Part shown: positions 16,284 to 22,766 of the stretch, piece after piece
How the letters are laid out: the number at the start of each line of letters is the position of its first letter
Numbering within the stretch: the first letter of the stretch is position 1
Notes under the pieces: generated by a model
Seen by the model: the letters and a program-made list of their open reading frames with translations, nothing else
Told to the model about the DNA's origin: nothing
Database searches by the model: none
Source of the DNA: JACDAN01 sp050698015
Lineage (GTDB): Bacteria > Actinomycetota > Thermoleophilia > Gaiellales > Gaiellaceae
Assembly (NCBI GenBank): GCA_050698015.1
Contig: JBOHAU010000062.1
Location: 1-46,578, forward strand
Direction of reading: 5' to 3'
DNA: 46,578 nt
Position numbers and translations under genes: made by a program

Positions 16284-16784
16284 TCAGGGCTCGAAGGTCC
16301 GCAGCGCGTCAAGCGAGTCGGGGAGGTGATCGATGCCGCCGAACTCGGGGACGATGATCGACTTGATACGGGCGCGCAAGTCCCGCCGGATCTGGGGGTA
16401 GGTGATCTCGCCGGCGCCGTTGATGCTCTCGCAATCGTCCTCGATCAGGACATCTGGCATCTCTCTTCCCGCGACGTCTCCGTAGCTCTCGCCAGGCTCG
16501 CGGGCCAGGACGCGGCCCGGTGGGAAGCCGTGCTTCTCCAAAACGAAAGCGTCCTTGGCGACATCGGCCGGGTTGCGGTGTGAGCTCAGGTAATCGATCT
16601 GGGCGTCCTGCTCTCGCCAGCGCTGGAGCTTCGCGACAACACCGTCGACGGGTACGTACGCGGCGTAGTCGTGCAGCGCGGTGTCGGCTCTCGTGCGTAC
16701 CTGAGCGACACGCTCCTCACGCCTTCGACCGACTGCGCCTGGGTGCATGATCGCCGTCCCGTGCAAGAAAATGAGCAACCGCAT
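16284..16784 (-). CDS. HAD-like protein lacking the usual nucleophile
   Basis: A 166-residue protein whose layout recalls a small HAD phosphatase. After the first strand (MRLLIFLHGTAIMHPGAVG), where DxDxT would sit, there is LHGTA; then IDYLSSHRNPADVAKDAFVL (motif II-like Ser) and DVLIEDDCESINGAG (motif IV-like acidic pair). With no Asp nucleophile it is unlikely to be a normal phosphatase. The start at 16784 is where the fold begins; an in-frame extension to 16913 is possible. Ribosome site weak. The upstream gap holds a poor match to the operator family (16809-16823, 10 of 15). Confidence 0.6.
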   Translation of the reverse strand: MRLLIFLHGTAIMHPGAVGRRREERVAQVRTRADTALHDYAAYVPVDGVVAKLQRWREQDAQIDYLSSHRNPADVAKDAFVLEKHGFPPGRVLAREPGESYGDVAGREMPDVLIEDDCESINGAGEITYPQIRRDLRARIKSIIVPEFGGIDHLPDSLDALRTFEP

Positions 16785-16909
16785 CGCGCCCCGATCTGAG
16801 TCCGGCACGGCGAGTATCCCACTGCAGCCGGTTACGACGAGCGTGTCAGCCTGCGGAAACAGACGAGGCAGCAGCCGAGCGCGAGGAACGCCTCCCGTTT
16901 CTGGCTCGA

Positions 16910-17296
16910 TCAACCGGGCTCGGGCCCGTCTCGGAGCCCGGCGCCTTGCGGGATGTCCTTCTCTGCATCGACGGCAACTTGCCCGCTCAGCCGACCCGCC
17001 TGCGCGGGGGCCCGTCGTCGTGGCAGCAGGTAGAAGAGAGACGCGGGACGCTCGAACACAGGCCGGCGGAGGGCCAACTCGAGCCGCACGCGGAGCAGAA
17101 ATGCAACTAATCCGGGCTCACGGTCGAGCGCGAGGCCAAGGCGCATCACGGCGCAGCCGCCGTCGAGACCGCCCACGCCCCTCTCCCAAAACGGACAGCC
17201 GGGGCCGGGACAGGCCTCGATCCGGCCGGCCGCATCCTGCAACGGACAGAGATCGCCCGGCCGAGGTCGTATCGGACGACGTGTAGCAACCGACAT
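16910..17296 (-). CDS. Four-cysteine 'CPFWE' protein, copy 2 (unrecognised family)
   Basis: A 128-residue paralogue of the protein at 14586-14966. Cysteines 17, 29, 34 and 48 have exactly the same C-x11-C-x4-C-x13-C spacing: LCPLQDAAGRIEAC, PGPGCPFWERG, LDGGC. The following segment (VMRLGLALDREPGLVAFLLR) aligns with LFDRLSIDFGRRRDAAELVL of copy 1; the C-terminal ends differ. ATG 17296 is set by GGAGGG five bases upstream. It is divergent from hsp20 across a 207-base gap that carries a large inverted repeat. Confidence 0.72.
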   Translation of the reverse strand: MSVATRRPIRPRPGDLCPLQDAAGRIEACPGPGCPFWERGVGGLDGGCAVMRLGLALDREPGLVAFLLRVRLELALRRPVFERPASLFYLLPRRRAPAQAGRLSGQVAVDAEKDIPQGAGLRDGPEPG

Positions 17297-17380
17297 GACT
17301 CCCTCCACGTTCCGAGCAGTCAGTATCGGGCGGCGCCGGGCGCCGGGCATCGGCGCTCACGCCGATCTCGACTACGGAGA

Positions 17381-17422
17381 AAGTACCGAGGCCCGCCACG
17401 AGTACGGCGGGCATCGGTACTT
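17381..17422. promoter_or_regulatory. Long inverted repeat between CPFWE copy 2 and hsp20
   Basis: Arms AAGTACCGAGGCCCGCC and GGCGGGCATCGGTACTT pair over 17 bases with one mismatch around an 8-base loop. It ends 82 bases before the hsp20 start and 85 bases from the divergent start. A smaller repeat (ATCGGCG / CGCCGAT, 17349-17366) sits beside it. Neither matches the CIRCE or HAIR heat-shock operators. Could be an operator or an RNA hairpin in the hsp20 leader. Confidence 0.5.
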
Positions 17423-17503
17423 CCCCACAGGCTGGATCGGCGCAGCCTCCGATGCGCTCGGGAACGCCCGGCACGATGCTTGGCCACGGAAAGGAGGTGG
17501 CGA

Positions 17504-17911
17504 ATGAACATCACCCGCTGGACTCCGTTCCAGGAGCTGGAGGCCTTCCAGCGCCGGATCCCGCGCTTCTTCGAGGACATCGGCTTCTACCCGGCGATGC
17601 TGCCGGCCGCTGACGTCTACGAGAAAAACGGCGAGTTCGTTTACGAGCTCGAGGTTCCGGGCTTCGAAGAGAAGGACCTCACGATCGAGATCAGCGACCA
17701 CGTCCTGGCGATCAAGGGCGATCTCAAGGAGAAGGAAGAGCCGGACAAGCTCTTCCGTCTCCACGAGCGCCTCGAGCGGCACTTCGAGCGCCGCTTCGAG
17801 ATCCCGCCGACCGCCGAGACAGAGAAGCTGACCGCCGAGTTCAAGCAGGGCGTGCTCTCCGTGCGAGCTCCGCTGCACGTGGAGAAGCCCCGCAAGGTCC
17901 CGATCGGCTAG
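17504..17911 (+). CDS. Hsp20 / alpha-crystallin family small heat-shock protein
   Basis: A 135-residue Hsp20. N-terminal arm MNITRWTPFQELEAFQRRIP, then the alpha-crystallin domain (about 40-130): AADVYEKNGEFVYELEVPGF, LTIEISDHVLAIKGDLKEKE, and the family ending AEFKQGVLSVRAPL. The GVL motif is intact; the C-terminal tail KPRKVPIG holds a VPI resembling the IxI oligomer anchor. ATP-independent holdase in the cytoplasm. The start is fixed by AAAGGAGGT five bases before ATG 17504. The mycobacterial dormancy protein HspX is a family member. Confidence 0.95.
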   Translation: MNITRWTPFQELEAFQRRIPRFFEDIGFYPAMLPAADVYEKNGEFVYELEVPGFEEKDLTIEISDHVLAIKGDLKEKEEPDKLFRLHERLERHFERRFEIPPTAETEKLTAEFKQGVLSVRAPLHVEKPRKVPIG

Positions 17912-17927
17912 GCCCAAGCTGCCACTC

Positions 17928-17958
17928 GCGAGGCCGCCGCAGGCTGCGGCGGCCTCGC
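17928..17958 (+). terminator. Hairpin after hsp20
   Basis: GCGAGGCCGCCGCAG pairs perfectly with CTGCGGCGGCCTCGC around one base, so the real loop is 3-5 bases of a 15-base stem. No T-run follows. Probably ends the hsp20 transcript and insulates the next operon. Confidence 0.6.
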
Positions 17959-17960
17959 CC

Positions 17961-17975
17961 TGCGGGTATCCCGAA
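17961..17975. promoter_or_regulatory. Candidate operator, palindrome family member (site D)
   Basis: TGCGGGTATCCCGAA, 13 of 15 matches when read on the minus strand as TTCGGGATACCCGCA. It lies 58 bases before the first gene of the flavoprotein-pyruvate oxidoreductase-NO reductase operon. Confidence 0.5.
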
Positions 17976-18032
17976 AGGCGGCTCAGCGCCCCCGCGGATG
18001 CTTGTTCGCGCGCGCGCGGGGAGGCTTGGGTC

Positions 18033-19367
18033 ATGACAAGCGCGCCGGCCCTCGACCTGTTCGCGGAGCTTCGCCAACCGCTTTCCGCGGGCGAGGCCGT
18101 CGTCGAGGCCGATCGCTGCCTCGAGTGCGGTGGCCCCTACGCACCCGCCCCTTGCGTGACCGCCTGCCCGGCCGGCGTCGACGTCCCCACCTTCGTCGCG
18201 GAGATCGCCCATGGAGACCCCGCGGCCGCAGCACGGACGATCTTTGCCGAGAACCTGCTCGGCGGCACCTGCTCCCGCGTGTGTCCCGTCGAGGTGCTCT
18301 GTGAGAGCGACTGCGTGCTGAGCCACGAGGGCCGAAGGCCAATCGCAATCGCCGCCCTCCAGCGCTACGCCACCGACCACGCCTTCGAGTACGGATTCCG
18401 TCTACGTCCGGCGCCGCGACGGCAGCGCTCCGAGCACATCGCCGTCATCGGCGCCGGGCCTGCCGGCCTCGTCTGCGCCGGCGAGCTGGCAGCGCTCGAC
18501 TACCGAGTCACGGTGTACGACGGTCGGTCCGAAGTCGGCGGCCTCGTTCGCTACGGCATTGCCCCCTACCGCCAGCGTTCCGAGCCGCTTTCCGAGGAGG
18601 CGCGGCTGCTGGAGCAGCTCGGTGTGTCCTTCCGGCTCGAAGAGCCGATCGACTCGCCGGAGGCGCTCCGCCGGATCGAGGACGGCGCCGACGCAGTCTT
18701 TCTCGGAGTGGGCCTCGGCAAGGACGTCGAGGCCGACCTTCCCGGAAGCGACCTGCCAGGGGTCTGGCACTCCCTGGAGTTCGTCGAGGCGCTGAAGACC
18801 GGGCGGCCACCGGCCGTGGGTCGACGGACGATCGTGATCGGCGGCGGCAACACCGCCGTCGACGTCGCGCGCGAGGCGCTCCGGCTGGGCTCGGCCGTCG
18901 TCACGCTCGCCTACCGGCGCACCGAGGCCGAGATGCCGGCATTCCGCCACGAGGTCGAGGAGGCGCGAGGTGAAGGTGTGGACTTCCACTGGCTCGCGAC
19001 CCCAACACGCTTCGTCGGTGAGCATCACCTGACCGGCATCGAGTGCTCGCTGATGCAACTCGGCTCACCGGACGAGAGTGGTAGGCGTCGACCCGAACCT
19101 GTCGCCGGAAGCGAGTTCGTCCTTCCGGCCGACACCGCCGTGATCGCGATCGGCCAGCAGCCCCGGCGCGACCTGCTCGGCTGGATCGCAGGCGTCGAGC
19201 TCGACCACGGCAGGATCAAGGTCGATCCCGAGACGGGCCGGACGGGCAATCCGAAGTACTACGCAGGCGGGGACGCGGTCAACGGGGGCGCGACGGTCGT
19301 AGAGGCCGTCGCACACGCGAAGCTCGCAGCCCGCGCGATCCATGCCGGCCTCGGGGGCCGGCGATGA
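18033..19367 (+). CDS. GltD-like FAD/NAD(P) oxidoreductase with N-terminal Fe-S domain
   Basis: A 444-residue flavoprotein of the glutamate-synthase small subunit / NfnB type. The N-terminus carries two sets of four cysteines (29, 32, 41, 45 and 80, 84, 90, 94), fitting two [4Fe-4S] clusters. FAD site IAVIGAGPAGLVCAGELAAL (about 135-155); NAD(P) site TIVIGGGNTAVDVAREALRL (about 266-285); C-terminal FAD strand YYAGGDAVNGGATVVEAVAH. No GltB partner is present. Instead it overlaps porG by four bases (ATGA), so it probably moves electrons between NAD(P)H and the pyruvate:ferredoxin oxidoreductase or its ferredoxin. ATG start with GGGGAGG upstream. Confidence 0.88.
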   Translation: MTSAPALDLFAELRQPLSAGEAVVEADRCLECGGPYAPAPCVTACPAGVDVPTFVAEIAHGDPAAAARTIFAENLLGGTCSRVCPVEVLCESDCVLSHEGRRPIAIAALQRYATDHAFEYGFRLRPAPRRQRSEHIAVIGAGPAGLVCAGELAALDYRVTVYDGRSEVGGLVRYGIAPYRQRSEPLSEEARLLEQLGVSFRLEEPIDSPEALRRIEDGADAVFLGVGLGKDVEADLPGSDLPGVWHSLEFVEALKTGRPPAVGRRTIVIGGGNTAVDVAREALRLGSAVVTLAYRRTEAEMPAFRHEVEEARGEGVDFHWLATPTRFVGEHHLTGIECSLMQLGSPDESGRRRPEPVAGSEFVLPADTAVIAIGQQPRRDLLGWIAGVELDHGRIKVDPETGRTGNPKYYAGGDAVNGGATVVEAVAHAKLAARAIHAGLGGRR

Positions 19368-19888
19368 TCGAGATTCGCTGGCACGCGCGGGCCGGGCAGG
19401 GTGCGAAGTCCGCAGCCCATCTCTTTGCTCACGCCGCACTACAGGCCGGCAAGAGTGCGCAAGCCTTCCCCGAGTACGGGCCGGAACGGCGCGGCGCTCC
19501 AGTGCAGGCCTACACTCGGATCGACGACCGCCCGATCAGGCGGCACGACTCGGTCACTGCGCCGCGCGCGGTCGTCGTCCTCGATCCGTCGCTCCTCGGA
19601 GAGCCGACCGTCGTCGACGGTGTCGGGCCGGGGACGATCCTGCTCGCCGACGTCGACGCGCCGCCGAGCCTCGACGGCACGCGGGTCGTGCCGGTGCCGG
19701 CGGCCGAGCTGGCCGGGAAAGCCGGGACGACGTACGTGAACCTGGTGATGGCCGGGGCGCTCGCCGCGGCGCTGCGCGAGCCTCCGTTCGAGTACGTAGT
19801 GGAGGCGGCCGCCGAACTGCTGGGCGGCAAGGCCGGCGCCGAAAGCGCCCGCGCGGCGGTCCGGGAGGGATACGAGTGGCTGAGCTGA
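19364..19888 (+). CDS. porG: Pyruvate:ferredoxin oxidoreductase, gamma subunit
   Basis: A 174-residue gamma subunit of a 2-oxoacid:ferredoxin oxidoreductase. Family opening IRWHARAGQGAKSAAHLFAH, then QAFPEYGPERRGAPVQAYTR, a late TTYVNLVMAGALAAALREPP and the C-terminal helix EGYEWLS. In the four-subunit enzymes gamma binds CoA. The start overlaps the flavoprotein stop (ATGA); the stop lies 13 bases inside the delta gene. Gene order gamma-delta-alpha-beta is that of the archaeal/Thermotoga-type enzymes rather than the large single-chain form. Confidence 0.92.
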   Translation: MIEIRWHARAGQGAKSAAHLFAHAALQAGKSAQAFPEYGPERRGAPVQAYTRIDDRPIRRHDSVTAPRAVVVLDPSLLGEPTVVDGVGPGTILLADVDAPPSLDGTRVVPVPAAELAGKAGTTYVNLVMAGALAAALREPPFEYVVEAAAELLGGKAGAESARAAVREGYEWLS

Positions 19889-20166
19889 GGCCCTGGCAGC
19901 AGCTGGCGACCGGCGGCATCGTCGTACGAGACGGCGCGCCGCGCCTGCGCACCGGGGGTTGGCGCACGGGTGTGAAGCCCAGGGCGGACCTCTCCGCCTG
20001 CGTCAACTGCATGCTCTGCTGGCTCTACTGCCCCGATGCCGCCGTCCTGGTCGACGGCGAGGTCTTCAAAGGGTTCGACTACGACCTCTGCAAGGGCTGC
20101 GAGCTCTGTGCCGAGATGTGTCCGACAGCCGCGATCGAGATGGTGCCGGAGGACGCGGATGTCTGA
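19876..20166 (+). CDS. porD: Pyruvate:ferredoxin oxidoreductase, delta subunit (2x[4Fe-4S] ferredoxin)
   Basis: A 96-residue ferredoxin-like subunit with two cluster motifs, CVNCMLCWLYCP and CKGCELCAEMCP, each CxxCxxCxxxCP. These carry electrons from the beta subunit to external ferredoxin. The GTG start at 19876 has GGGAGGG six bases upstream and lies within the gamma gene; its stop overlaps the alpha start by eight bases. The N-terminal RPWQQLATGGIVV and GWRTGVKPRADL are normal for the family. Confidence 0.92.
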   Translation: MAELRPWQQLATGGIVVRDGAPRLRTGGWRTGVKPRADLSACVNCMLCWLYCPDAAVLVDGEVFKGFDYDLCKGCELCAEMCPTAAIEMVPEDADV

Positions 20167-21334
20167 GGCGGTCCTCATGCGGGAGCTCATGACCGGCGGT
20201 GAGGCGGTGGCGCAGGCGATGCGCCAGATCGATCCCGACGTCGTGCCGGTCTACCCGATCACGCCTCAGACGCCGATCATCCAGGCTTTCTCGCAGTTCG
20301 TCGCCGACGGACGCGCGTCCGGCGAGCTCGTTGACGTCGAGTCGGAGCACTCGGCGATGAGCGCCGCGATCGGCTCGGCGCTCGCCGGCGCCCGGACGAT
20401 GACCGCGACCTCCTCCCAGGGCCTGGCGCTGATGGCAGAGGTCGTCTACATCGCCGCGGCGATGCGTGCGCCGATCGTCTGCGCGCTCGGCAACCGCGCG
20501 CTCTCCGGCCCGATCAACATCCACTGCGACCACTCCGACTCGATGCTGATCCGGGACTCCGGGGTCGTCCAGCTCTTCGTCGAGAACGCGCAGGAGGCGT
20601 ACGACGCCACGATCCTCGCGACACGGCTCGCCGAGCACCCCGACGTGCTGCTCCCGGTGTTCGTCTGCCTGGACGGCTTCACGATCACCCACTCGGCCGA
20701 GCCCGTGGAGCTGCTCGACGACGAGGACGTCCGGCGCTTCGTGGGCCACTACCAGATTCCGTTCCCGCTGCTCGGCGCGTCGGAGATCACGAGCCAAGGG
20801 CCGTTCGCGATGCCTGACTACTACTTTGAGCTCAAGCAGCAGCAGGTGGCCGCGATGTCCGCCGCAGCGGACGTGCTGGACGACCTCGTGCACGAGCTCG
20901 AGGGCTTCACGGGGCGCCGCTACGAGCCGCTCGAGCGCTACCGCCTGGACGACGCGGCGCGGGCGATCGTGCTGATGGGCTCGTCTGCAGGCACCGCCAA
21001 GGACGTGGTCGACGAGCTGCGCGACCGCCACCAGCCCGTGGGGCTGCTCCGGATCGGCGCCTTCAGGCCGTTTCCGGCGCACGCCGTCCGCGAGGCGCTT
21101 CACGCCGTCGCGGACATCGCCGTGCTCGATCGGGCAGACTCCCCGGGCGGCGCGCCTCCGCTCTTCGCCGAGATCGCCGCGGCCGTCCACGGCAGTCGCG
21201 CTCGGGTCCGCAGTGTCGTTTACGGGCTCGGCGGGCGCGAGCTCCACCCGGAGGGCATCGAGGGCATCTTCGACTCGCTGCACGCGCGCGCCGACGGGAC
21301 GCCGACCTACGTTGGGCTGAGGAGCGCTCGATGA
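20159..21334 (+). CDS. porA: Pyruvate:ferredoxin oxidoreductase, alpha subunit
   Basis: A 391-residue alpha subunit. Domain I starts GGEAVAQAMRQIDPDVVPVY then PITPQTPIIQAFSQF; SEHSAMSAAIGSALAGARTM carries the conserved Glu that activates thiamine diphosphate; GNRALSGPINIHCDHSDSML is typical of pyruvate-specific (PorA) enzymes. The C-terminal domain (VGLLRIGAFRPFP, VLDRADSPGG) is complete. ATG at 20159 with GGAGG six bases upstream. Its stop overlaps porB by four bases. Pyruvate is the likeliest substrate, though other 2-oxoacids cannot be excluded. Confidence 0.93.
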   Translation: MSEAVLMRELMTGGEAVAQAMRQIDPDVVPVYPITPQTPIIQAFSQFVADGRASGELVDVESEHSAMSAAIGSALAGARTMTATSSQGLALMAEVVYIAAAMRAPIVCALGNRALSGPINIHCDHSDSMLIRDSGVVQLFVENAQEAYDATILATRLAEHPDVLLPVFVCLDGFTITHSAEPVELLDDEDVRRFVGHYQIPFPLLGASEITSQGPFAMPDYYFELKQQQVAAMSAAADVLDDLVHELEGFTGRRYEPLERYRLDDAARAIVLMGSSAGTAKDVVDELRDRHQPVGLLRIGAFRPFPAHAVREALHAVADIAVLDRADSPGGAPPLFAEIAAAVHGSRARVRSVVYGLGGRELHPEGIEGIFDSLHARADGTPTYVGLRSAR

Positions 21335-22263
21335 GCAGGCTCAAGGAGATCGTCCGGAAGGAGACAGCCTCTCCTTCCCTGACCGGCGGCCATTCGCTCT
21401 GCCAGGGCTGCGGCGTACCGCTCGTGATCAGGACGATCCTCGGTTCGATCGAGACGCCGGTTGTCGTCGTCAGCGCCACGGGCTGCCTCGAGGTTGCGAC
21501 CACGCGCTACCCGACGACCGCCTGGAACGTCCCGTGGATCCACGTCGCGTTCGAGAACGCAGCCGCGGTTGCGAGCGGCGTCGAGACGGCCTACCGCGCG
21601 ATGCAGCGGCGTGGGACGCTGCCCGCCGGCGAGCAGGTCACGTTCGTTGCGCTCGCCGGAGACGGAGGCACCTACGACATCGGCTTCCAAGCGCTCTCGG
21701 GCGCCCTGGAGCGCGGCCACCGGTTCCTGTTCGTCTGCTACGACAACGAGGCGTACATGAACACGGGCATCCAGCGCTCGGGCGCGACCCCGTTCGGCGC
21801 GAGCACGACGACGAGCCCCGCCGGCCTCGAGAGCTTCGGCAAGGCGCAGCAGCGCAAGGACATCACGGCGATCGCGGTCGCCCACCATGTGCCCTACGTC
21901 GCGCAGGCGGCCGGCTCGCACTGGTTCGACCTGAGCGAGAAGGTCCGCCTGGCTGCGGCCGCCGACGGGCCGTCGTTCCTGAACGTCCTCACCGACTGTC
22001 CGGTGGGCTGGGGGCATGAGCCCCGGCTCGGGCCACGGATCCTCGACGCCGCCGTCGAGAGCCGCTTCTGGCCGCTCTACGAGGTCGTCGACGGCCACTA
22101 TCGGCTCACCTATGAACCGCAGAACCCCGTCCCAGTCGAAGGCTGGCTGGCGGGCCAGAAGCGCTTCGCTCACCTGCTGCGCAGGGAGAATCGTGAGCTC
22201 GTGCAGCAGATCCAGCAGCGCGTCGACGAGGACTGGGAAGCCCTCGTCGCCCGCTGTAGCTGA
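21331..22263 (+). CDS. porB: Pyruvate:ferredoxin oxidoreductase, beta subunit
   Basis: A 310-residue thiamine-diphosphate-binding beta subunit. Cysteines for the proximal cluster are in HSLCQGCG, SATGCLEV and the later LTDCPVGW. The Mg/ThDP motif is ALAGDGGTYDIGFQALSGAL, followed by CYDNEAYMNTGIQRSGATPF, a PorB hallmark. It completes a full gamma-delta-alpha-beta set that oxidises pyruvate and CoA to acetyl-CoA and CO2 with reduced ferredoxin. The oxygen-sensitive chemistry suggests work at low oxygen. The next gene starts 21 bases downstream. Confidence 0.94.
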   Translation: MSRLKEIVRKETASPSLTGGHSLCQGCGVPLVIRTILGSIETPVVVVSATGCLEVATTRYPTTAWNVPWIHVAFENAAAVASGVETAYRAMQRRGTLPAGEQVTFVALAGDGGTYDIGFQALSGALERGHRFLFVCYDNEAYMNTGIQRSGATPFGASTTTSPAGLESFGKAQQRKDITAIAVAHHVPYVAQAAGSHWFDLSEKVRLAAAADGPSFLNVLTDCPVGWGHEPRLGPRILDAAVESRFWPLYEVVDGHYRLTYEPQNPVPVEGWLAGQKRFAHLLRRENRELVQQIQQRVDEDWEALVARCS

Positions 22264-22284
22264 AGTCCGCCGATAATCGCCGCG

Positions 22285-22764
22285 GTGACCGACCGCGAGT
22301 GGGCGCTGCTCTTCCATCTCGCCGGAGTCGTGCTGCTCTTCTCCGGAATGACCGTCGCCGCCGTGGCGCTCGAGGGCGCTCGGCGGCGAGAACTGCCGGG
22401 GGAGATCGCCGCGCTCCTCGGGCTGACCCGCACGGGTGTCGCGCTCGTGGCGGCCGGCGCGCTCGTCCTCGTCGGGAGCGGCCTCTGGCTGATCGAGGTT
22501 TCGAACGGCACCTACTCGCTCGGGGACGGCTGGATCGCCGGAACGCTTGGGCTCCTGGTGCTCGCCTTCGTCCTCGGCGCGATCGGCGGGCAGCGGCCGA
22601 AGCGTGCGAGGCGACTCGCGGCGCAACTAGAGCGCCAGGAGAACCCCTCCGGCGGCGAGCTGCGGCCGCTCCTTGACGAGCGCCTCTCCGATGCGTTCAA
22701 CTATGCCGCCGCGATCGCGGCCGTCGCGGCGCTCGTGATCATGGTCTGGAAGCCGGGTCTTTAG
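22285..22764 (+). CDS. DUF2269-like membrane protein
   Basis: A 159-residue membrane protein of about four helices: LLFHLAGVVLLFSGMTVAAV, then GVALVAAGALVLVGSGLWLI, WIAGTLGLLVLAFVLGAIGG and a last helix ending MVWKPGL. The His in helix 1 and the VWKPGL end match the DUF2269 pattern. GTG start. It is two bases upstream of the NO reductase, so probably in the same transcript; a role in haem or quinol handling for that enzyme is only a guess. Confidence 0.75.
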   Translation: MTDREWALLFHLAGVVLLFSGMTVAAVALEGARRRELPGEIAALLGLTRTGVALVAAGALVLVGSGLWLIEVSNGTYSLGDGWIAGTLGLLVLAFVLGAIGGQRPKRARRLAAQLERQENPSGGELRPLLDERLSDAFNYAAAIAAVAALVIMVWKPGL

Positions 22765-22766
22765 GG

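Noticed and set aside
16809..16823. GGCGAGTATCCCACT upstream of the HAD-like gene
   Set aside because: Only 10 of 15 matches and just 25 bases from the start, too weak to list as a site.
17381..17422. CIRCE or HAIR heat-shock operator
   Set aside because: Neither the TTAGCACTC nor the CTTGAGT type half sites occur; the repeat is a different sequence.
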